Shown one piece after another: positions 11,286-23,408 of a DNA stretch of 64,000 nt. Below the pieces are notes generated by a model that was not told where the DNA came from, did not search any database, and worked only from the letters and a program-made list of their open reading frames with translations. The position numbers and the translations under genes are program-made. The DNA comes from Raffaelea ambrosiae (taxonomy: Eukaryota; Ascomycota; Sordariomycetes; Ophiostomatales; Ophiostomataceae), in contig PCDI01000007.1 of the NCBI GenBank assembly GCA_002778195.1, forward strand, positions 729,127-793,126. Direction: 5' to 3'. Each line of letters opens with the position of its first letter. Position 1 is the stretch's first letter.

Positions 11286-12579
11286 ATGCCTGCCTTTTCT
11301 GTAAGTCGGTCGCCTAGCGCTCTGCGTGCCCCAACGCTCCATGCTCTGCGTGTGTTGCGCACTTGTTCCTTTTTCTTCGGTAGTCTCGGTGGCTGACACG
11401 AAGATAGCGACTCGTCCGCTTCCTGGCCAAGGACGGCCGCACCTACTACGGCGATGCCATTCTGCCCCGCGGGGTGTCTGACATTCGCAAGGCCAAGCAG
11501 GCGCGCGTGGTCCTGGGCGATATTTTTGGCAAGCATGAGGTGACCGACGAGGTTGCCGACATTCGCCTGCTGCTGTCGCCGCTCGCCCGAGAGGATGTTC
11601 GCACCGTCCGGTGCCTTGGCCTCAACTATGCCATGCATGCGAAGGAGGTATGTGGTTCCTGCTTGGGGTGTTTTCTTTTTTTCTTTTCTTTTTTTGTCTC
11701 GTATCGTCCCTTGCTTATACGACGACTGTATCTTCGCGATCGCAAAACAATGCTGACCGTTCCTAGTCCAACATGCCGCTGCCAAAGTTTCCCGTTCTGT
11801 TTGTATGTGCCTTGCCATTGAGGGATAATGGTAAAAAGACCAGAAACGGGGTCAAGACCGAGACCGCGACCGAGGGACGTAATACTAACGTAATAGTACA
11901 AACCGGTCACGGCGCTGACGGGTCCGACAGACCCCATCCCCGTGCATCCCCTGGCACAGGAGGGCGAGGGCCTGGACTACGAGTGCGAGCTGGTGATTGT
12001 CATCGGCAAGAAGTGCTCCGACGTGTCTGAGGCCCAGGCCCTGGACTATGTTCTTGGCTACGCTGTCGGTGACGATGTTTCCCACCGCGACTGGCAGATC
12101 AAGCGTGGAGGTGGCCAGTGGTCCCTCGGCAAAGGCTTTGATGGCTGGGCACCGTGGGGTCCCGGCATTGTCACCCGTGCTCTGATCCCCGACCCGCAGA
12201 AGCTCGCCATCTCTACCAAGCTCAATGGCACGACCGTGCAGAACAGCAACACAGGCGACATGATCTTCAACGTTCGGAGCACCATCTCCTTCCTCAGCAA
12301 GGGAACGACTCTCCTGCCAGGCGACGTCATCTTCACTGGAACGTAAGTCACGCAAGAGGCCCGGTGCAGCCGATGTTGGGGGCAAGGAGCAGGAGAACAT
12401 GTAGAGTCATGGGATGGAACAAGACTAACAAACTGCACAGTCCCCAGGGCGTCGGTATGGGGCGCAAGCCTCCTCTATGGCTGAAGGATGGCGACATTGT
12501 TGAGGTGGAACTAGAAGGTGTTGGCACCTGCGTCAACAAGGTCGAGTTTGAGACCGCGGCCGCGACCGCGAAGCTGTAG
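11286..12579 (+). CDS. Fumarylacetoacetate hydrolase (FAH) family protein
   Basis: Five exons (11286-11300, 11408-11647, 11767-11802, 11897-12342, 12441-12579) join in frame to 291 aa. The first exon is only 15 nt and the third only 36 nt. Residues from about 75 onward form the FAH catalytic fold: CLGLNYAMHAKE, KPVTALTGP, E126-x-E128 in DYECELVIVIG and D157 in VGDDVSHRDWQ as divalent-metal ligands, then GFDGWAPWGPG, NTGDMIFNV, GDVIFTGTPQGVG and LKDGDIVEVE. The size and N-terminus match the short FAHD/2-hydroxyhepta-2,4-diene-dioate isomerase group and not classical FAH of about 420 aa. It probably cleaves C-C bonds in, or decarboxylates, a beta-keto acid. The exact substrate is unknown. Confidence 0.9.
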
Positions 12580-13901
12580 GGGAGGGGGGGCCACTTGGCG
12601 GCAAGATATCACAAAGGCTGATGGCGTAACGCTCGCGGAGGTGCCCTTGCACTTGTTTCTTTTTCACACACCGTTTCTGCGTTTCGCCGGAAGCGGTTGT
12701 TTCACATTGGCAGACATTGGACATTGGACATTGGCTCTTTGACCCATCTCGGAAAAAAGAGAAAAACGAAAGAAGAATCGTGTTTACGAGTATTCTTTGT
12801 AATAGATTCTTGGACATAGCCTCTTTTGTGTCGTGAGACGCTGTGGAGCAACGCAGTTTTTGGACACCGAACCCGTTTCTTATTTTGGAAGAGCTCACCG
12901 ATCTGCCGATCTGTGTGGACTCGCAGTAGTGCTTGGGCCAGGTGCAGGCCCTGCCGCGTTTCGTTTGTCCCTCACCCCCGCCTGAAACATCTGGGATGGA
13001 TGGGACGGAGCAGGCGACGGGGTGGCCGCCCGCGGGCGACCAGTCTGCGTAACTGGTCAGTATGTTCAATCACCACAGCCAAGACACCTTTTTCCCCTCG
13101 CGATGGCGGTCATTTTGGGGCTAGTGAGCCTTCATCTGGGCTGGAGGGTACGGCTGACTTCTCCCTGGACACAGCCACGCCCCGACACCAGATCAAGCAA
13201 GCCGTCCAAGAACGTTATATTTGCTGGGCCAATAAGCGCTGCCAACACAGCCCACGAGCCGACAACGCCTAGCCAGGCCAGCCATGTGGGCCCTTCTACG
13301 CGCAGGTTTGCGTACGGGACAGCTGCAGGGCTTAATATTGGACCCCTGGCCTTCTGTGCGTCTAATAAGTCAGCCTTGGCTAGTCTCCCCGGGTTCGACG
13401 CCTCGATCATGCTTCTTTGAAGGCATAGCTGTTAGCCTTTTGCCCCCCCTTTTGCCCCCGTCCTCGAAGGATTGGAAGGCAGAAACATGGAAACCTCCTG
13501 TTGCAAGGCAGGATGGGGGGTTGTTTGAGCAGCAAATCACTGGCCCCCATGCCTTCCTTCTTCGCACGCGCAGCGATACGGTTCTGACCCTGAGGCGCAG
13601 GCTCCCAGTGGAAAGCCTTGACGGTCCGTAACAGGCTGCACAGGCGATAGACATGCCAACTAGTGGTGGTGTCTACCAAGGCACGAGCCTTGCCCTCCCC
13701 GGCCCATGGCATTCTTTTTATGCTCTCCAGTGCCAGCGTTATTTTGTGCTTGCTTGCCCGTTTTCATCTGTATCTTTTGCGTTTTGGCTGCTGTTCATTT
13801 TTATTGCGTCTCCTTTGAGAGAAGCCTTCCTCCAAAGCACCACGTTCCGTGGCTGCAAAAATACCAACCGAACAAAGGACACACACGCACCCACACACAT
13901 A
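12580..13901. other. Intergenic spacer with long 5' leader of the RBR gene
   Basis: 1.3 kb without a supported gene. An open frame in phase with the RBR start runs back to 13653, but its translation is hydrophobic and unlike the conserved protein, so it is treated as leader. A tRNA B-box-like string at about 13388 lacks a pairable T-stem and is not called. Confidence 0.35.
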
Positions 13902-16900
13902 ATGGAAGTTGACATGCTTACACCCCAGGCGTCGGCCCTTCCTAGCTTCCTTCCCGATGTGCCCGGACGGCCGCGCTCCCTCTCCTCCAACAGCACATAT
14001 CGTTCCACAAGCCAGGAACGCGATTATCGGAGCCAACAGGAACGAAAAGGAAAGCATCCCGAGAATCACAGCCAACACGCTGCACCGATGCCAGGGAGCT
14101 TTCCAGAAGACGATGCTGAACCCCAGCCCGCACGAGAGAACCCGCAATCACGGGCATCGTCAGTGACACACACGGCACATTCGCCATCACCGTCTTTACA
14201 AGATGTATCCTCTCTTTTGTCACCGTTTGGTTACAACGACCAGGATGACCACAGCTCAGGAAGCCACGGCCTTGGCGCAGGTAGCAAGGGCAAGGGCAAG
14301 GGCAAGGCAGTGGCCACCTTTGACGGGGACATGGGGTTGGGCGATCGATTCCCACCAGCAACGGAGGATGAGCCGGACACAGACGAAGACGAGGCGGCAA
14401 TGCCAGTGCCACGGATCGTCATCAGCGAAGATCACAGCCAAAACGAAAACGAAAACGACAATGGCGAAGGCAACCGCGACCGCACCGACACCGACTGGGA
14501 TGACACGCAGAGCTGGACTGCCTATCAGCCTCCGCCCGTTCTGACTGAGGTGCTTCCTGACAACCTGCCAGAGATCTTGGCCGAGGTGATCCACACGTCT
14601 GTCGAGAACCTTCAGGCCCAGGCAGCGCGGGCGGTGGCAGCACGAGAAGCGCGTCTGGAGAAGGAGGCTGCGGAGAAAGAAGCCGCCAGGGAAAAGGCGG
14701 CACAGGAAAAGAGCAAACTGGAGCCGTGGCAGACGGACAAGGGCATCGCGTGGCCGCAGGCACGGGAGAGCGAGGAGTCAACACCACGGCCGCGGCCATC
14801 GCTCTCCATCGAGCCCGACACCGACTTGTATCTGCTGTCCAGGATGGCCTCCGACGCGGGCAATCCCGATCCGCCGTCGCCCACGGCGAACATCAAGCAG
14901 CCGAAGCGCAGCCGGCGCCATCTCTTCGCCGCCCGGCTCCTGCGGCATGTGCACATGAGCAGCGAGCGCGGCCAGAGCAGTGTCGTGGGTGCCCTCTCGG
15001 GAGCAAGACGATCCGCAGAAAAGTTCGAGGGCGGCAAACTGTGGGTGCAAGGCCAGGACGGCCACTGGAAGCCCGCGCCGCCTACAAGTGGATGGACGGG
15101 GCCCGGCTCGCCGGAGGACTCGATTGCGACGGGGCTCGGGGTCGAGACGGGGCAGCATGAGCCTGGAATGGCGCCGATCCCCGAACAGGCCCGGAGGGTC
15201 ATGCTGCAGACGATGAAGGGGGACAGCAGAAAGAAGAAGGAGCCGATCGCTCCTTTGACAATGTAGGTTTTCTCTTTCCCTTTTCCCTATTCTATTTTCT
15301 TTTCTTCAATAACTAACCTGTACCCCCTAAGTGAATGCATCTCCTGCTTTGATGACATCCCAGAAGGTGAGGCCGTCAAGACGGTCTGCCACAGCTATTG
15401 TCTCGAGTGCTTCCGGCAGCTCATCACCACGGCGCTCGACAACGAGGCCCAGTTCCCGCCCAAGTGCTGCCTCAATGAGGTCCCGGCCAAGACCGTCCTG
15501 CGCTACGTCCCGCGCAAGCTCGGCCAGCGGTACAAGGCCAAGGCCGCCGAGTTCGAGGTCCCCGTCGACGAGCGTCTGTATTGCCCGACCCCCGATTGCG
15601 GCTTGTTTGTGCCCAAGAAACACATTTCCGCAGCCGCCCACGTCGGCCGCTGCCGCAACGGCCACGAAACCTGCACCATCTGCCGGCAGGCGGCCCACGG
15701 CACCGGCCGCGACCGCCAGCCCTGTCCCGAAGACCGCGACCAGCAAATGGCCGACGATCTCGCCGCCGATGCGGGGTGGCGGCGCTGCATCCGCTGCGGC
15801 GTCATCATCGAGCACCGCGCGGCCTGCCAGCACATGACCTGTCGCTGCGGCGCCGAGTTCTGTTTTGTCTGCCGGGCGCCCTGGCGCACCTGCCAGTGCG
15901 ACATGGACGACCTCCAGCGCATGAAGAACGCGGCTGCCGAGCGGCGCCGCGTCCGCGAGGCGCGCGAGGCCGAAGAAGAGGCGGCGCGCGCGCGCGCCGC
16001 CGAAGAAGCCGACCGCGAGCTCGAGGAGCTGCGCGAGGCGCTGCGCCAGGTCGAGGAGTTTGAGCGCGAAGAGACCGCCCGCCTCGAGGAGCAGCGCCGC
16101 CAGCACCGGCTGCGGCTGGAGATGCTGCGCAGGCGCCGCGCGGCCGCGCTGCGCCTTGAGATCGAGGCCAAGTATGCCGGCTACCGCCAGATGCTCCTCG
16201 CCGACGTGATGCCCCTGCAGCGCACCGCGGCGCGCCAGATCCGCGTCGACGAGCGCATCGGCCGCGCGGAGCGGGACGCCGCGGCACTCCGTGCGCTCGA
16301 CGACAACCAGGTGGCCGACCGCGCGGCGGCCGCGGAGGCCGCCGCGCGGCGCATCCAGCACGCCGAGCAGGCCTGGGAGCAGGACTACCGGGCGCGGGTG
16401 CGGCTGGAGAAGCAGCTCGAGGACGCGTACCGGGAGACGCTGCTGGACCCGCGGGCGGATCTGTGGGCGGGCCGCAAGGACCGGGCGGCGCGCGTGGCGG
16501 CGGCGCTGACGGCGTACATGCGGCGCAACGACGAGCGGCTGGACGCGTATCTGCGGTGGCGCGACCGGGAGCTGGAGACGGTGCGGTACCTGGCGGAGGA
16601 GGAGCAGTGCATGGCGCTGGAGCTGCTGGACCGGCAGCGGCTGCGGTGCGTGGAGGAGCAGCAGGCGGAGGCGGCGGCGCTGCGGAAGCGGCACGCGGCG
16701 GAGCGGGTGTGGTGCCGGGCGGTGGCGGCGGAGCGGCTGCGGCTGTTGGCGGAGCGGGAGGAGACGGAGCAGGGACGGGGTCTGGAGGGGTCGACGGCGG
16801 AGACGGATGTGGAGCTGGTGATGCTGATGGAGATGGAGCGGGCGGGCGACGGGCTGGACGGGGCGGACATGGACTACAGTCTGATGCTGCTGGCGTCGAT

Positions 16901-17132
16901 GGGAGGCGTGGAGGCGGAAGACGGGGACGAAGGGACGGGCGCGACCGAGACAGAGGCAGCGACGTGTGCGGGCGAGGTGGACGGGGTGTCCATGGATGCC
17001 TTCCCTGCAAGACGACGCAGCAGCATCGGCAGCATCAGCAGCATCGTCACCTACATCAGCAGCAGGAGCAGCAGCAGCAGCAGCAACCAGGCTGGAAGGT
17101 CGCAGGTGGTTCGCAGCATGCTCAACTGTTAA
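13902..17132 (+). CDS. RBR (RING1-IBR-RING2) E3 ubiquitin-protein ligase with long coiled C-terminus
   Basis: Two exons (13902-15262, 15332-17132; 69-nt intron ending ACTAAC...CTAAG) give 1053 aa. Residues 1-450 are disordered and charged. RING1 starts at C456 (CISC, then VCHSYCLECF and PPKCC). The IBR region includes YCPTPDCGLF, RCRNGHETCTIC and the following Cys. RING2 starts at C606 (CIRC), and C619 in AACQHMTC sits at the position of the RBR catalytic thioester cysteine. After RING2 about 400 residues are extremely Arg/Glu/Ala-rich and probably form a coiled coil, ending in a Ser run encoded by AGC repeats. RBR ligases accept ubiquitin from an E2 onto the RING2 Cys before transfer. Substrate and pathway are unknown. 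The gene converges on the Erv29 gene. Confidence 0.88.
17019..17090 (+). repeat. CAG/AGC trinucleotide-rich tract in coding sequence
   Basis: Imperfect CAG/AGC triplets near the 3' end of the RBR ligase gene encode a Ser-rich stretch (SSRSSSSSS). They are likely length-variable between strains. Confidence 0.75.
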
Positions 17133-18052
17133 GGAGGAGGAGGAGATTGTATGGATATAATGTTTTATTTTATTTACGTTGAGCGAAGCAGGGCATGTCG
17201 GAAGAGCATTTGTCTACCGATTTGCTATGAGCTTTTTCTTCCTTCCCCCCCTTTTTTTTTCATATAATTATCATCATAGCGTTTGGATGCCTCATATTCA
17301 ATTTGGGCAATAACTAGCAACCACGAGAAAATCTGTTTCTTCTACTTCGCTCTCCCTTTGGTCATCTTTTTTGGAACAGTTTATATATTTTGGATGAAAA
17401 ATAACTGGATACGCCATTCTTCTTTTCAAAAAAAGAAGAGTCAACCCCCGTCCCATTGTTGAGGGCTCTTCATAAGAAGGGGGGGGAAATAACAAGCATG
17501 AAAAAAATGTAAAAATAAAAATAAATAAAAAACACAGCAGTTGCAACGCAATGAATGAAAGAAAAAATACACGCAAAAAAAAAGGGGGGGGTAAGCATCA
17601 TCGACAACAGTAGCACTCACAATGAGTACCAGTACACCAAAAAAGAACCACTTTCTATAATTTTCTTTTCCCTTATTTTTTTCGAACAACCACCGTTCAT
17701 TCATGAGGGCGTGTCGTTATCCGGTCCCCGGACTTTGTGTGTCCGTGACGGGTTCCTCCTTCTTCCACTCACGTAGGAATTTTCTTTCTGGATTTTCGTA
17801 ATTTTTTTGTCTCTTTTTTGGCTCTCGTTTCGTTTGTGTATAGGGAAATTTCGGCTCGGCTCTGGGGGTAGGGAGGGACAAAGCAGCCGGCTGTTCCTCC
17901 CTTTGGTTTCTTTTTCTTTTTTAAATCTATTTTGTTTCGTTCCCTTTTTCGTCGTCTCCTTGGGGAGGTTCGTTAGGGAGTCGAGCCGGTGAGTCCGAGT
18001 CGGAGGGTAAGAAGATGGTATTCTCCGCAAGAGAAGCACCTCTCTGCTTCAA
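17133..18052. other. AT-rich intergenic spacer between convergent genes
   Basis: 920 bases rich in poly-T and poly-A with short G-runs (17479-17486, 17583-17590). It should hold both 3' UTRs. No conserved ORF was found. Confidence 0.4.
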
Positions 18053-19212
<1,160 letters not shown>

Positions 19213-21175
19213 GCTGGGAGCTTGTGCGTGGGGGGAAGAGGCGGAGGAGTGCGCTGAGGTGTCGTCTGCCCTGCCGTGAGCTCCGGAGCTCGGAAGGGGG
19301 GGGGGAGGCGGAGGAGATCTGTGAGAGAAAAGGTTGGTCGGTAGTTGCGACTTGCGGGACCGACGAAGCTTTTTGGGGGGAGAGGCGCAATTCAGGAAAA
19401 CCGGCTAGGCCAGAAAAGAAAAGAAATAAAGCAAAAAAAAAGGAGAGAGAGAAAGAAAGAATAAGAGGGTTGGCGTGGTATTCAAAGGGGAGAGGTAGAA
19501 AAAAAAAGAGAGAGAGAGAGAGAGAAAGACGGACAAGACGTCGTGGTGGTCGTGTGTGGTGGAGAGGAATGGACTACAAGTTGGTGCTTGCTGTCCTTTA
19601 TTTTATTTTATTTTTTATTTTGGCGGCACGCGAGAGGAACCCGTCGTTAGTTACAGCGTGTGTGAGACTTTCGCAGCGAAGGAGAACCGAGCGACAGAAC
19701 ACTGTAAACCAACCACATCGGGGGGGGGGGGCCTTCAAAAACAGCCAGCCAATGGGAGCGCAGTGTCTAAAACGAGGCTAAGGCGTGGTGGACTGGCGCC
19801 AGCCAAACGGGGGAGGAGGGGTCGTTCACACTCACGAGGGAGCTCGTCGATGGGCCGTGTTGGGAATTGGGAAATGGCCAAGGAGAAAGCTATGTCGAGA
19901 TGTCGAGCGCGGCCAATTGTGCCATTGCCCGTTTCTTTGCGTCCAGGAGTTTCTTTTTGGGGGTTCTTCTTGATTGGTTCTTTTTGTCTTGCAACGTTTT
20001 TTTGTGGTGAGTTTTTTCCCTTTTTTTGCGATTTATTTTAATTCTCAACTCTCTTGTCTTTGGCAGTTGCCCGTTTGGGAGGGAGCGACCCGGCACGTTT
20101 ATACAATACGGTGTATGTGTCCTTTCTGTCCGCCCACCACACTAGCCGATACCAACTGCAGGAGTATGGTGTACATGGTGACATGACCACCCACCCTTGC
20201 CTGCATTTTGCCTTTTCTTTTGGCATTTCTTTTTATTCTTATCCGAAGTTTGTCTCTGGTCTTTTTCTGGTCTTTGGGTTTTAAGCTGCGCCCTCCGCCC
20301 GCCTCATCCCGGCTGCTCAGCCCTTCTATGGGCCCCTGGTAGCAACTACTCGATCGAGTCTCAGAGTCTTTTTTAGGTCCCCGTTGTTCACATGGGATCC
20401 AAAGTGGGTCTCTGGCCAACCCTCAACCCTTCTCAAGTCTTCCATTCTGTTTCCAAAACCTAAAACTCCACCAGGGGCCAACCCCCCCCCCCCCCCTTTC
20501 AAAGTGAAGAATCAGGAGGCGTTCCGGTTCGAGAACAAGTCGATGCGTTTCCGATCCTGGTAATTCCTGCCCCTGCAGCGCGATCCCCAAAATAGATACT
20601 AGGTAACGAACTAATAGTTAGGCCACACCTGTAACCTGTAGCCCCCTAACTAACTGCCTACTATGTACCTAAAAATGCAGTGTGCTTCCTGCGCCACGTT
20701 GGTCCAGTTTGCTGATCCAACGAACCCAAAGTGTTTGCTCCCCTCGCTCGCGATGACGAGATAGCCGGTTGTTCTGGTTCCCTCTTGCCAAGCCCATCTG
20801 ACACGCGACATCCATAATTGGTTCTCCTGTCAGACTGGCTGACACCCATAAGCGCCACAGGCAGTGTGAACCTGAGGTGCACGACTGCGCCTCACGATGA
20901 TGTTCGCTGTGGACTTTGTCGATCCCATTGTTTGTAGTTGCCACGACGCTTCCATTCTCTATGTTTCTTCTCCTTCGTTGGGCTTCTGTCCGACCCGCAT
21001 ACTATGAGACGCCTACCGATCCCATTACCATCCGAATGCCAGCTCACAACAACAATATCAACAAACCATAGACAACCATCGCGACAAAATGAACACATGA
21101 AAAACTAGATGACATCCTTCTTTTTTTGGGGTGGTTTCGTTTCCAACCAGCTGGCCACTCCTACACCACCCAGCG
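19213..21175. other. Spacer upstream of ERV29 and downstream of the cupredoxin gene
   Basis: About 2 kb without a supported gene. It contains (GA)n near 19506-19526, a G-run at 19721-19730, a long C-run at about 20481-20497, and a TAGTTAGG / CTAACTAACTG motif cluster near 20600-20660. Several open frames on both strands overlap each other and show no conserved features. Confidence 0.4.
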
Positions 21176-23408
21176 CTACAGCTTGTTCGCGTCCATCTCG
21201 GCCCAGACCCCCGTCGTCGGCGAGTCCCGCATCTCCCGCATCCGCGCCGCCAGCGGCAGCGACTGCATCTGGCTCTGCCGCAGCGCCGGCAGCTCAATCG
21301 CCGACAGGATTGGCTCCGACAGCGGCGGTCGCGGTGGCGGCGGCGCGGAAGCCGGAGGCGGGAATGGCGGTCCGTACGGGCGGACGTATCCCACGGGGTG
21401 CTGGTTCAGCGGCGACATCGGCCGGTGCTCCGAACTGATGGCGGATGGTCCACCACTCGCCGCATCTGGCACGGGCCGCGGTCCGTACATCGGTATCAGC
21501 CCGCTCGTGTCGGTCGTCATGGCACCGTACGCGTTGGGCGACTGCGGCGAGAACGCCCCGCTGGGGAAGTTCTGTGGCGGCATCTGTGGCGGCATCGGTT
21601 GGCGCTGTCCGGGATGATGCATAGCATGCATCATGATCGGCGGCATTGGCTGGTACGGCATGGCCGCCTGCGGCAGACCGGCGGTGGTCTGGACCTGCAT
21701 GTGCGACGGCGGCGGTTGCTGCGGCTGCTGCGGCTGCTGCGGCTGCTGCGGCTGCTGGGTAGGATGATAATACGCATGGACGTCGATCTTGTCCAGGGCC
21801 GGGTGGTTGTACTTGTACTCGCGGGCGGCGGTGCTGCCGGGCGGCGGACTGAAGGCACCGTGGCCGTGACCGTGACCGTGACCGTGTCCGTGTCCGTGGC
21901 CTTGTACTTGGCCATGGCCATGGCCTTGGACTAGCGAGGGAGTGGGCGTACTGCTGGACAGGGCTCGGCTGTGGGGGCTGACGTTGTGCAGCAGACTGAG
22001 GCCGACACTCTGTCCGTCGGGGCTGTCGCTGCTGTCGCGGTGGTCGGCCGGACCTCCTCGTCCGCCTCCTCCGGGGCCACCGGCCGTGCTAAGACCACCG
22101 CGGCAACTACTATGGCGGCTCACGCGACGAGACGGAACCGCATACGCGGCACCACCACCACCGCCACCACCTTCACGTCGAGCAGGAGGGCCGAGGTTGA
22201 GCAGAGTGTTCCGACGGTGCCGCCAAGCCGCCCGTCGTCCGCACCAGAAGAGCACGCCGGTGACGAGGGCCACGCCGACGGACGCACCCAGCACGATGCC
22301 CGCGACCTGGCCGGGCGCGATCGTCCCCGGCGAGTGGGCTCCCGACGTCTCGGACGGGAACGGATCGCCCGGCGAGAGCTGGAACGTGGCGTTGGCGGCA
22401 AAGAGTTCTTGGATCGCGAGTGTCCAGGTGTCATTCTTGTTTGGTTTTTGTCTGGTCAGTATATGTTCCCAAAAAAACAAAAAAAAAAAGAAGAAGAAGA
22501 AGCCAGCTACTCAGGGACCTACCGGATTAATGGCACCGATCATGTGCTCGTGGGTGCACGAGCCTGGGGCCGAACAATAGTAAAAGATGGGATCCGTGTT
22601 GTTAACTGTGACTCGGAATTTGGGGCCCTGAAAAAAAAAAAAAAAAACCCCGGTCAGTTCCAGGGCTGTTTCTCCCTCTGCGTGTGCTGCTGCTTCCGCA
22701 CTTACATCAGACGAGTACACGTTTGTGTCCTCGAACCCGCTGAAGAACCCGACCCGGTTGGCCCCTGTGGCCTCGTAGGGGATACAGGGAAACCGAAAGT
22801 CGCTCCGGACCACCGAGTGGTTGCCCGGGTAAAAGTTGAACTCGATCACGTCGCCCACCTGGGCCGAGATGTTGGCAGGCTGAAACGTGAAGCCGGTCTA
22901 GAAAAAAAAAAATAGGTCAGCCTAGGTCCGACGAGAGACCAACACCGGAGACGAAGCACAAAGAGAAACGTACGGCCCCCACAGCGACGGTATGGGTTGC
23001 GATTGCCGTGGACGAAGTCGCCGAAGATGCCGAGGACGTCGAGGACAGCACTGCAGTTACTGCTTGCCCCGAGGACGAGTCTGTCCAGTCGATCCTGTTG
23101 TCCCCCGGCAGATCCGAAGAGTGTGAAGCTGGATTCGTTGTCGCCGGGGGGCATATGGTTGCCGGGCTGCTTATTTTCACCGACGACGAAGAGGAGGACC
23201 TCATTGGCGTAGGTATAGGTGTTGGCCTGATGGTTGTTTTCGTCGAACTTGTTGGCTGTGTTGATATATCGATGGGCACAAATTGAGCCCTGGGCTGGTT
23301 GATGTCCCATTCGTGAGATGCCTCGTGCTCGGCCATGGCCACCGGGCCTGCCATGGCCAGAAGAGCCAAGGCGAGCAAGAAGAGCGAAAGCATCGGCCGC
23401 CTCATCAT
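21176..23408 (-). CDS. Membrane-anchored extracellular cupredoxin-domain protein with Gly-His / Pro-Gln cytosolic tail
   Basis: Four exons (23408-22974, 22897-22706, 22627-22523, 22435-21176) join in phase 0 to 663 aa. Residues 1-26 are a signal peptide (LSLFLLALALLAMAG core), followed by a Ser/Thr-rich probably glycosylated stalk. Residues about 146-250 form a plastocyanin-like domain of the fungal serine-rich extracellular family (VGDVIEFNFYPGNHSVVRS, YYCSAPGSCTHEHMIGAINP). One membrane segment lies at about 288-310 (VAGIVLGASVGVALVTGVL). The cytosolic tail has a run of nine or more Gly-His pairs, Pro-Gln repeats and Tyr/Pro-rich motifs. The last intron uses an AAG acceptor because the nearby CAG would break the frame. 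The role is unknown. The layout resembles a surface receptor or a copper-handling protein. Confidence 0.82.
21738..21760 (-). repeat. (CTG CGG)n hexanucleotide coding repeat (Gln-Pro)
   Basis: Tandem copies of a CTGCGG-type unit within the cupredoxin gene encode a Pro-Gln-Gln repeat in the cytosolic tail. They start slightly upstream, near 21715. Confidence 0.7.
21856..21935 (-). repeat. Gly-His coding repeat
   Basis: Alternating Gly and His codons (GTGACC/GTGTCC/GTGGCC on the plus strand) encode a Gly-His run broken by QVQ. Mixed codon use shows the tract is partly maintained at the protein level and is not a simple recent slippage product. Confidence 0.8.

Noticed and set aside
13380..13410. 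tRNA B-box-like GGTTCGACGCC
   Set aside because: The flanking bases cannot form a T-stem or acceptor stem, and no A-box lies at a suitable distance.
13653..13901. 83-codon in-frame extension of the RBR protein
   Set aside because: Hydrophobic, unlike the rest of the disordered N-terminus. The ATG at 13902 is in a good context after an A/C-rich leader.
15327..16694. 455-codon minus-strand frame opposite the RBR domain
   Set aside because: Antisense shadow. The plus strand carries the complete RING-IBR-RING cysteine pattern.
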